This document shows, in pieces, positions 1 to 5,161 of a stretch of 8,759 nucleotides of DNA; positions within the stretch are counted from its first letter, which is position 1, and each line of letters begins with the position of its first letter. A program made the position numbers and the translations under genes. The notes beneath the pieces were generated by a model. It made no database searches, was not told where the DNA came from, and was given only the letters and a program-made list of their open reading frames with translations. The stretch is from an uncultured bacterium (GTDB lineage: Bacteria > Actinomycetota > Coriobacteriia > Coriobacteriales > Eggerthellaceae): assembly GCA_947649215.1 (NCBI GenBank), contig CANSQW010000036.1, positions 1-8,759 of the forward strand. Direction: 5' to 3'.

Positions 1-1
1 G

Positions 2-1021
2 GTGATAGCCGCCGTGGCCGCCATGGGCTTCTACACCGAGCCGTGGCAGTGGTGGGTGTCGGGCATCGTGTTCGGCCTGGCCGGCAGCTTCATCTTCGTC
101 ATGCCGGCCCCCATCCTCATCAGCAACTGGTTCCATACCCGCAAGGGAATCGCGCTGGGCGTGGCCATGTCGTTCTCCGGCATCGGCGGGGCCATTCTCT
201 CGCCGGTGTTCACCCTGTTCATCCAGACGTTCGGCTGGCGTGAGGCCTACCTTATCGCCGCGGTGGTGATGGACGTTCTCGTGCTGCCCTGGACGCTGTT
301 CGTGTTCAAGCTGCGCCCCGAGGACATCGGCATGCGTCCCTATGGCTGGACGCAGGAGGACGAGGAGGACGAGTCCGCCGCAGCCGACGAGTTCGGCGGC
401 ATCGACGCCCGCCAGGCGCTCAAGACCGTGCCCTTCTGGTGCATGTTCCTGTTCGCCGGGCTCATCGCCTACTTCGCCGGCTTCAACTCGCATCTGCCCG
501 GCTTCGCCCAATCCGTGGGCTTCAGCCCCATGGTGGGCTCGTCGCTGCTGACGGCCGTGATGGTGGGCAACGTGGTGGAGAAGTACATCGTGGGCTTCCT
601 CAACGACAAGATCGGCGTGCAGTTCACGGTGAACATCCAGCTGGTGTGCGTGGCGGCGGGCCTTCTGGGCTTCGTGTTCGCCGGCGACAACCTGGTGATG
701 CTCTACGTGTCGGCGTTCTTGTTCGGCGCGCAGAACTCGCTCGTGTCGGTGTCCACGCCGCTGCTGGTGCGCCAGCTGTTCGGCGGCCGCGACTACCCGA
801 AGATCTACGCCTACACCCGCATCGGCACCGGCGTCATAGGGTGTTTGGGCCCAGTGACCGTGGCGGGCATGTTCGACACCACGGGAAGCTTCATCCCGGC
901 CTTCGTCCTGGGTGTGGGAATCGCCGTCCTGGCGTTTGTCACGGTGCGGGTGGCCTACCTGCTCCGCAAGCAGGTTACCTGTGATGAAAGCAACGTTGCG
1001 CCTGATCAAGTTGTTGCTTAA
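2..1021 (+). CDS. MFS transporter, 5'-truncated by the window edge
   Basis: This is the 3' part of a major facilitator superfamily carrier; 339 residues are visible and the real start lies upstream of the window. The first visible residues already lie within the N-terminal bundle, so roughly 70-80 residues are probably missing. About nine or ten hydrophobic segments are visible. The segment with NWFHTRKGIALG followed by GWREAY (about residues 41-83) is the usual MFS loop and helix pattern of the first bundle. An acidic linker (DEEDESAAADE, about residues 119-130) separates the two six-helix bundles. The last helices contain the YAYTRIGTGVIG and FDTTGSF motifs, and the protein ends at TAA 1019-1021. 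It lies 149 bases upstream of a Mo-enzyme gene on the same strand. MFS genes next to cytoplasmic catechol dehydroxylases are known in Gordonibacter and Eggerthella, so import of an aromatic substrate or exchange of substrate for product is likely. The transported compound is not determinable. Confidence 0.9.
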   Translation: MIAAVAAMGFYTEPWQWWVSGIVFGLAGSFIFVMPAPILISNWFHTRKGIALGVAMSFSGIGGAILSPVFTLFIQTFGWREAYLIAAVVMDVLVLPWTLFVFKLRPEDIGMRPYGWTQEDEEDESAAADEFGGIDARQALKTVPFWCMFLFAGLIAYFAGFNSHLPGFAQSVGFSPMVGSSLLTAVMVGNVVEKYIVGFLNDKIGVQFTVNIQLVCVAAGLLGFVFAGDNLVMLYVSAFLFGAQNSLVSVSTPLLVRQLFGGRDYPKIYAYTRIGTGVIGCLGPVTVAGMFDTTGSFIPAFVLGVGIAVLAFVTVRVAYLLRKQVTCDESNVAPDQVVA

Positions 1022-1050
1022 CCAAGAATAATACCGCATGGCTAAGGAGG

Positions 1051-1070
1051 TTTCCCGGCATTTCCCGCCA
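1051..1070 (+). repeat. 10-bp tandem direct repeat, possible operator
   Basis: TTTCCCGGCA is followed directly by TTTCCCGCCA, two units with 9 of 10 bases identical and a period of one DNA helical turn. The repeat lies 101 bases before the start of the Mo-enzyme gene and just after an AAGGAGG-like sequence (1044-1050) that has no convincing gene behind it. Same-face tandem sites are typical of regulator binding, but no regulator is encoded in the window, so the function is an inference. Confidence 0.35.
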
Positions 1071-1081
1071 CGTTGGGCACT

Positions 1082-1130
1082 GCCGCCCGATGCGGCGGGA
1101 GCCGCCGGGACCCTATAGTCGGGAGGCGGC
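1082..1130 (+). promoter_or_regulatory. Leader with alternating complementary arms and a TATAGT box
   Basis: Four short arms alternate: GCCGC (1082-1086), GCGGC (1092-1096), GCCGC (1101-1105) and GCGGC (1126-1130). Arm 2 can pair with arm 1 or arm 3, and arm 3 can pair with arm 4 as a 6-bp stem (1101-1106 with 1125-1130). Within the last pair sits TATAGT (1114-1119), one base from the -10 consensus, but no good -35 box lies 17 bases upstream. The region could be a promoter with an overlapping operator, or an RNA leader. High GC content makes short arms of this sort fairly common by chance. Confidence 0.3.
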
Positions 1131-1160
1131 GCGGAGGTCTCGCGTCGTTGGAGAGAAAGG

Positions 1161-1166
1161 AAGGAG
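1161..1166 (+). promoter_or_regulatory. Ribosome binding site fixing the start at 1171
   Basis: AAGGAG lies four bases before ATG 1171, inside a longer purine run from 1151. The reading frame is open further upstream to 1090, but that extension is Arg/Pro-rich, has no ribosome site, and overlaps the leader hairpins. The 1171 start is therefore preferred. Confidence 0.8.
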
Positions 1167-1170
1167 CGGT

Positions 1171-3747
1171 ATGGAATTCAAGAACGACCTTGGCAAGCCG
1201 TGGAAGTACGAGGAAGACGGCCTGACCGTCGTGCGTACCTCCATGTGGTCGCCGCCGGGTTGCCATCCGGTGGGATGCGGCCTCAAGATCTACGTGAACG
1301 ACGAGGGCGTCATCGACCACGTCGAGGGCGACGAGAACAACCCCATCACCAAGGGCCGCCTGTGCGCCCGCTGCCTGGCGCTCAAGGACTACGTCTACAA
1401 CCCGAGCCGCGTCATCTACCCGATGAAGCGCGACCCGAAGGATCGCGGCCTGTCCGACAAGTGGGAGCGCATCACCTGGGACGAGGCCTTCGCCATCGTC
1501 AAGGAGAAGCGCGACTACTTCCGCGACACCTACGGCGCCGAGTCCATCGCCGTGTTCTCCGGCACCGGCCGCTCCGGCGGCATCCTCGTGTCCGACATGG
1601 CCCAGGCCGTGCTCGGCACCCCCAACGCCTGCTACACCCAGTCGGGCTACGCGTGCTACCAGCCGCGCTCGATGTCCTGTTCTCACGTGCTGGGCGCCTA
1701 CTATCCCGAGATGGATTACGCCGGCGGCCTTGAGGGCACCTACGACAACCCCGCCTTCCAGGTGCCGGGCGTCATGGTCATGTGGGGCAAGATGCCCCTG
1801 GCCTCCAACGGCGACGGCTTCTTCGGCCACGCGGTCATCGATCTCATGAAGCGTGGCGCGAAGCTCATCTCCGTCGACCCGCGCGTCAACTGGCTGTCCA
1901 CCCGCTCGGTGGTGCACCTGCGCGTGCGTCCCGGCACCGACACCGCCATGGCCATGGCGTGGCTGTGGGTCATCATCAACGAGGACCTCTACGACCACGA
2001 CTTCGTGGAGAAGTGGACCTACGGCTTCGACGAGTTCGCCGCTCGCATCAACGACCCGGTGATGGGCATGACCCCCGAGAAGGCAGCCGAGATCTGCGAG
2101 GTGCCCGTCGAGGACATCTACAAGGCCGCCCGCCTCTACGCCACCGCCAAGCCGGCCTCCATCGCCTGGGGCCTGGCCTTCGACCAGAACCAGAACGGCA
2201 ACCAGGCCGCCCACTGCGTGCTGGCCCTCATGGCCATCACGGGCAACATCGACGTGCCCGGCGGCCAGATCGTGGCCGAGATCGATCCTGCCCCCGGCGT
2301 GGCCGACGAGCCCGCCACCGGCGAGAAGCAGGAGTTCAACCTGGACAAGGCCGACGCCGGCGCCGATGACAACGCCGCTGAGGACGCCGCGCGCCCGACG
2401 CGCCGCATCGGCTGGGACAGCCTGCCCCAGGAGCTGCGCGACAAGACCATCGGCTACAAGGAGTACCCGCTCTACGTCGACAACATCCGCAACGCCCAGG
2501 CCGACATGATGTTCGACGCGCTCACCAAGGGCGAGCCGTACCGCATCCGCATGGGCTGGATCCAGTCGACCACGCTGCTCGCGCCCACCTGCTGCGCGCA
2601 GCCCCACGGCTGGTACGAGGGCCTGAAGAACCTCGAGTTCTGCATGGCCACCGACGTGTTCATCACCCCGGCCATCGAGGCCGCCTGCGACCTGTTCCTG
2701 CCCCTGGCCTCCTGCGCCGAGAAGGACGACGTCGTCATGACCCACTACGGCGGATCGCCCGTCTTCTACGGCGCGGTCAACAAGGCCGTCGACGTGGGCG
2801 AGGTCAAGGCTGACATGGACCTCATCATCGAGCTCGGCGAGTACCTCGGCCAGGAGTGCCTCCAGGACGAGGACGGCGGCCGCATGTTCAAGGACCTCGA
2901 GGACTTCCTCACCCAGCGCCGCACCTCCGGCCCCATCAAGATGGACTTCGACTCCCTGCGCAAGAAGGTGGGCTACCAGCGCGGCGTGAACTACCGCAAG
3001 TACGAGTCCGGCAAGCTGCGCCCCGACCGCCATCCCGGCTTCCTCACCCCGACGGGCCGCGTGGAGCTGTGGTCGACGGCCTACGCCAACTACGGCGAGG
3101 ATCCGCTGCCCTTCTACCAGGAGCCGGCCTTCAGCCCGCACGTGGATCCCGAGCTGGCCGCGAAGTACCCCTACATCCTGACCACCGGCGCCCGCAACTA
3201 CGCGTCCTTCCACGCCGAGCACCGTCAGATCCCCGTGCTGCGCGAGCTGCATCCCGATCCGCTGATCGAGATCAACCCCGCCGACGCGGCCGAGATCGGC
3301 GTCGCCGACGGCCAGTGGGTGGAGATCGCCAACGACTTCGGCCGCGCCAAGTTCAAGGCCAAGGTGTCGCCCATCGTCAAGAAGGGCACCGTCCAGGCCG
3401 ACCACGGCTGGTGGTTCCCCGAGATGCCGGCTGACGACGAGGCCCGCGACGAGGTCATCCCCGTCGGCGAGATCCTCGAGGACGGCCCGCTGGAGTTCGA
3501 GGTGAACGGCACGCACATCCAGAACGGCTACGTGAAGAGCGACCATGCCGACGAGCGAGGCCTCTACGGCCTGTGGCGCTCCAACGTCAACGACCTGGTG
3601 TCCAACCACTACAACTCCAAGCTCGGCTACGGCGGACCTTACAAGTGCAACTGCTGCTCCATCACCCCGCTTCAGGAGAGCTACGACACCGACATGGGCC
3701 TGGTCGAGGAGATGTTCAAGGTCGATTCCGCGAAGAAGGAGTGGTAA
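1171..3747 (+). CDS. Molybdopterin oxidoreductase large subunit, catechol-dehydroxylase-like
   Basis: This is a catalytic subunit of the DMSO-reductase superfamily, 858 residues long, predicted to bind Mo-bis-molybdopterin guanine dinucleotide. The N-terminal Fe-S domain has Cys31, Cys36, Cys65 and Cys68 (CX4C-X28-CX2C), an atypical spacing for the usual four-Cys motif. The central molybdopterin domain covers about residues 75-570 (YPMKR at 83-87, WERITWDEA at 98-106). Cys162 in GYACYQPR is a candidate Mo ligand. The C-terminal dinucleotide-binding domain covers about 665-830 (INPADAAEIGVADGQWVEIA at 701-720). Residues 374-412 form an acidic, low-complexity insert, and the tail carries a CNCC motif at 826-829. 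There is no Tat signal or membrane segment, so the enzyme is probably cytoplasmic. It is co-transcribed with the small Fe-S protein, whose ribosome site lies inside its 3' end. The family placement rests on motifs and the MFS neighbour. Acetylene-hydratase-like or another reductase chemistry is possible, and the substrate is unknown. Confidence 0.8.
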   Translation: MEFKNDLGKPWKYEEDGLTVVRTSMWSPPGCHPVGCGLKIYVNDEGVIDHVEGDENNPITKGRLCARCLALKDYVYNPSRVIYPMKRDPKDRGLSDKWERITWDEAFAIVKEKRDYFRDTYGAESIAVFSGTGRSGGILVSDMAQAVLGTPNACYTQSGYACYQPRSMSCSHVLGAYYPEMDYAGGLEGTYDNPAFQVPGVMVMWGKMPLASNGDGFFGHAVIDLMKRGAKLISVDPRVNWLSTRSVVHLRVRPGTDTAMAMAWLWVIINEDLYDHDFVEKWTYGFDEFAARINDPVMGMTPEKAAEICEVPVEDIYKAARLYATAKPASIAWGLAFDQNQNGNQAAHCVLALMAITGNIDVPGGQIVAEIDPAPGVADEPATGEKQEFNLDKADAGADDNAAEDAARPTRRIGWDSLPQELRDKTIGYKEYPLYVDNIRNAQADMMFDALTKGEPYRIRMGWIQSTTLLAPTCCAQPHGWYEGLKNLEFCMATDVFITPAIEAACDLFLPLASCAEKDDVVMTHYGGSPVFYGAVNKAVDVGEVKADMDLIIELGEYLGQECLQDEDGGRMFKDLEDFLTQRRTSGPIKMDFDSLRKKVGYQRGVNYRKYESGKLRPDRHPGFLTPTGRVELWSTAYANYGEDPLPFYQEPAFSPHVDPELAAKYPYILTTGARNYASFHAEHRQIPVLRELHPDPLIEINPADAAEIGVADGQWVEIANDFGRAKFKAKVSPIVKKGTVQADHGWWFPEMPADDEARDEVIPVGEILEDGPLEFEVNGTHIQNGYVKSDHADERGLYGLWRSNVNDLVSNHYNSKLGYGGPYKCNCCSITPLQESYDTDMGLVEEMFKVDSAKKEW

Positions 3748-3750
3748 CCC

Positions 3751-4110
3751 ATGGCCGAATACGGACTTTTGGTTGATTACGAGTACTGCACCGGCTGCGA
3801 GTCCTGCGTCGTCGCCTGCAAGGAGACGCACGACCTGCCCGTGGGCAAGTGGGGCATCCGCGTGTTCGACGACGGCCCGTGGCAGAAGGACGACTCCGGC
3901 GAGGGCGGCGACTGCTTCAACTGGAACAAGATCCCGGTGCCGACCGACCTGTGCGACCTGTGCGCCGACCGCGTGGCCAAGGGCAAGGACCCGGCCTGCG
4001 TGCACCACTGCCTGGCCTTCTGCATGGAGTTCGGCCCCGTCGAGGAGCTGGCCGCCAAGATGCTCGAGAAGCCCAAGCAGGTGCTCTGGCGCCCCTGCGC
4101 GAGCGCGTAG
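3751..4110 (+). CDS. Small [4Fe-4S] ferredoxin-like subunit, two-cluster type
   Basis: This 119-residue electron-transfer partner starts three bases after the Mo-enzyme stop, with AAGGAG (3736-3741) inside the upstream gene, which suggests translational coupling. Cluster motif 1 is C13-X2-C16-X2-C19-X3-C23 (CTGCESCVVACK). Motif 2 is C68-X2-C71-X11-C83-X3-C87 in the CDLCADR...DPACVHHC region, the form seen in FdhB/DmsB-type subunits. Cys55, Cys91 and Cys116 are additional. The family's usual beta subunits carry four clusters in about 180-250 residues, so this is a short form that keeps only the first motif and the CxLCxDR-type motif. It has no membrane segment. It probably passes electrons to the Mo-enzyme's Fe-S cluster in the cytoplasm. 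The donor upstream of it is not encoded here. Confidence 0.88.
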   Translation: MAEYGLLVDYEYCTGCESCVVACKETHDLPVGKWGIRVFDDGPWQKDDSGEGGDCFNWNKIPVPTDLCDLCADRVAKGKDPACVHHCLAFCMEFGPVEELAAKMLEKPKQVLWRPCASA

Positions 4111-4123
4111 GGACTGAGGCCGA

Positions 4124-4151
4124 GGAGGGGCGGCTCGTCCGCCGCCCCTCC
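4124..4151 (+). other. Perfect 11-bp hairpin after the ferredoxin gene
   Basis: GGAGGGGCGGC (4124-4134) pairs perfectly with GCCGCCCCTCC (4141-4151) around a 6-base loop. No U-run follows, so it is a weak candidate for an intrinsic terminator. It may stabilise the upstream mRNA end or reduce read-through into the next small gene. Confidence 0.6.
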
Positions 4152-4156
4152 GGGTA

Positions 4157-4175
4157 GCGCCCCGCTGCGGGGCGC
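4157..4175 (+). other. Perfect 8-bp hairpin before the zinc-ribbon gene
   Basis: GCGCCCCG (4157-4164) pairs with CGGGGCGC (4168-4175) across a 3-base loop. It ends four bases before the AAGGAGG ribosome site at 4180-4186, so the folded RNA would sit right beside the ribosome landing zone of the small gene. No T-run follows. Confidence 0.55.
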
Positions 4176-4191
4176 GGGGAAGGAGGAGGAC

Positions 4192-4368
4192 GTGTGCTAC
4201 TGCTGCACGCTCTGCAACGACTGCGGACGCGCGGATGAGATGAACGCCCAGCTGGGACGTCGCGAGTGCCCGCAGTGCCACGTGCTCGTCCTCGACGAGG
4301 CGATCAAGGCCTGCCCCGAGTGCGGGGCCGCCCTCCCGCCTCCTTTTCCGCCTATGCCCGGCAGCTAG
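4192..4368 (+). CDS. 58-residue Cys-rich zinc-ribbon protein
   Basis: This small gene starts with GTG at 4192, five bases after AAGGAGG (4180-4186), and ends at TAG 4366-4368. The protein begins MCYCCTLCNDCGRADE and has nine cysteines in 58 residues. Cys26-X2-Cys29 and Cys41-X2-Cys44 form a typical zinc-ribbon pair (CPQC and CPEC knuckles, the second followed by Gly). The N-terminal cluster Cys2, Cys4, Cys5, Cys8 and Cys11 is unusual and could bind a second metal or an Fe-S cluster. The tail is Pro-rich. It lies downstream of the Mo-enzyme and ferredoxin genes on the same strand and before their shared terminator, so it is probably the last gene of that operon. I do not recognise a named family. 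A metal-handling, assembly or redox accessory role for the Mo-enzyme is only a guess. Confidence 0.72.
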   Translation: MCYCCTLCNDCGRADEMNAQLGRRECPQCHVLVLDEAIKACPECGAALPPPFPPMPGS

Positions 4369-4443
4369 AGCCCAAGATGCTTTCCTGCCATCTCATCGGG
4401 ATCGTTGATAGTAAGTAGTCAGGCCCGTTAAGATACTTGGCAC

Positions 4444-4484
4444 AAAGCCCCCGAACGGTGAGGAATCACCCCTTCGGGGGCTTT
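4444..4484 (+). terminator. Strong composite intrinsic terminator, probably bidirectional
   Basis: AAAGCCCCCGAA (4444-4455) pairs perfectly over 12 bp with TTCGGGGGCTTT (4473-4484). Inside the loop, GGTG (4457-4460) pairs with CACC (4467-4470) to give a second helix. The A-run on one side and T-run on the other let it act on either strand. It closes the first operon 75 bases after the zinc-ribbon stop. Confidence 0.88.
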
Positions 4485-4768
4485 CCTGCTGCTTTGGGGG
4501 TTGCGGATTAGGGCCTCAAGATGGAATGCGCGTCCCCTAGCTCGATCTTTGCGTGAGATCCGAGATAGGATGAAAAGAAAGCGCCGGATTTAAGTGAAAT
4601 GCTCACCGATCGGGCGCTTTGCTTCGTACACCATAACACATCCCCTTTGGGTTTGGCTGCGGCGTCCTCGTGCTGGTCTGACGAACTCGACGTCTGTTCC
4701 GCACGGGGAGACCGCTCGCATAATGCCGCCTTCCTTCTCTTGGGCGGGGCGGGGCATCACCCTGCATA
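4485..4768. other. Intergenic stretch without a recognisable gene
   Basis: Apart from the hairpin at 4578-4620, I see no supported gene here. Open frames on both strands are short, lack good ribosome sites, and give proteins I do not recognise. Base composition looks less GC-rich than in the flanking genes. It may be decayed DNA continuous with the MFS remnant that follows. Confidence 0.5.
4578..4620 (-). terminator. Terminator-like hairpin, better oriented for the minus strand
   Basis: AAAGCGCC (4578-4585) pairs with GGCGCTTT (4613-4620). After one G-G mismatch, three more pairs form (4587-4589 with 4609-4611). Read on the minus strand, the stem is followed by TTTCTTTTC, a good U-rich tail. 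On the plus strand only TTTGCTTC follows. No supported minus-strand gene feeds into it, so it may be a relic or act on antisense transcripts. Confidence 0.5.
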
Positions 4769-5099
4769 GGCTGTTTCTTCTTATGTGGTTCTGCGGCCCT
4801 TGCCTCTGCCGCATTCCCCTCAGGCCTGAGTGCTTAACTTGGCTTTTCAGTCTGTAAGCGATGCTCCCCGGCTCCTATGCTACGGGGCAAGTATAACGTC
4901 TATCTGGGGAAACGCGGCTCCAAGGGAGGGGTCGCGCGTTCGTTGCATCGGCGGAATCGGGATTACCGCGGTGGCTTTTTCCTATGACGCCTTCGGCACC
5001 TATGAGGTCGCCTTTGCGGGCGGGTGCCTGCTGGCGCTGCTGAGCATAGCCTGCGTGGCGGGGGTGTTCCTCGCGCGAAAGAAGGCATGCTGGAGGTAG
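4769..5099 (+). pseudogene. Decayed C-terminal remnant of an MFS transporter
   Basis: In the frame ending at TAG 5097-5099, about bases 4940-5096 encode CIGGIGITAVAFSYDAFGTY, then a hydrophobic helix and LARKK. This matches the end of the intact MFS protein at the left edge (IGCLGPVTVAGMFDTTGSF, hydrophobic helix, LLRK). Upstream, a different frame carries a hydrophobic stretch (CFFLCGSAALASAAF from 4772), an in-frame TAA at 4835-4837, and then LGFSVC and SPAPMLRGKYNVYL. That last part resembles the FLFG...STPLLVRQLFGGRDY region of MFS carriers. At least one stop and one frameshift are therefore present, and the N-terminal two thirds is missing. The C-terminal homology is fairly clear; the upstream extension and left boundary are approximate. 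Its position just before the transhydroxylase operon mirrors the intact MFS before the first Mo-enzyme. Confidence 0.6.
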
Positions 5100-5144
5100 G
5101 CAAGAAGAGGTTGCGGCCAAAGCCCACGGAGGGGGCTGGTTCAT

Positions 5145-5161
5145 AAGGAGAAGAGAGAGGA
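5145..5161 (+). promoter_or_regulatory. Purine-rich ribosome site with two possible GTG starts
   Basis: AAGGAG at 5145-5150 lies 11 bases before GTG 5162, while GAGAGGAG at 5154-5161 lies six bases before GTG 5168. The second pairing has the better spacing and would shorten the protein by two residues (872 instead of 874). No ATG start is available nearby. Confidence 0.6.

Noticed and set aside
1038..1118. Possible 26-residue peptide starting at ATG 1038 in the leader (MAKEVSRHF...), a candidate leader peptide.
   Set aside because: There is no good ribosome site before the ATG, it shows no run of regulatory codons, and it overlaps repeats that look more like DNA or RNA signals.
1090..1170. 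N-terminal extension of the first Mo-enzyme by 27 residues, considered as a possible Tat signal because of its arginines.
   Set aside because: It has no hydrophobic core or Tat consensus after the arginines, and the strong ribosome site directly precedes ATG 1171.
1042..4281. Very long open frame on the minus strand (1079 codons) opposite the first Mo-enzyme and ferredoxin genes.
   Set aside because: It is the antisense shadow of GC-rich codons. The product is a low-complexity Val/Ala/Gly/His/Leu-rich chain without motifs, while the plus strand encodes clear family proteins with ribosome sites.
4590..4814. 74-codon minus-strand frame ending inside the 4578-4620 hairpin.
   Set aside because: The ribosome site is weak and badly spaced, the product is unrecognised and rich in Arg and Gln, and the opposite strand partly overlaps the MFS remnant.
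4594..4857. 87-codon plus-strand frame starting with GTG inside the hairpin.
   Set aside because: No ribosome site, no recognisable domain, and it overlaps the decayed MFS region in a different frame.
4892..4897. TATAAC as a -10 promoter box for the transhydroxylase operon.
   Set aside because: No acceptable -35 box lies 16-18 bases upstream, and it sits within the decayed MFS sequence more than 250 bases from the gene.
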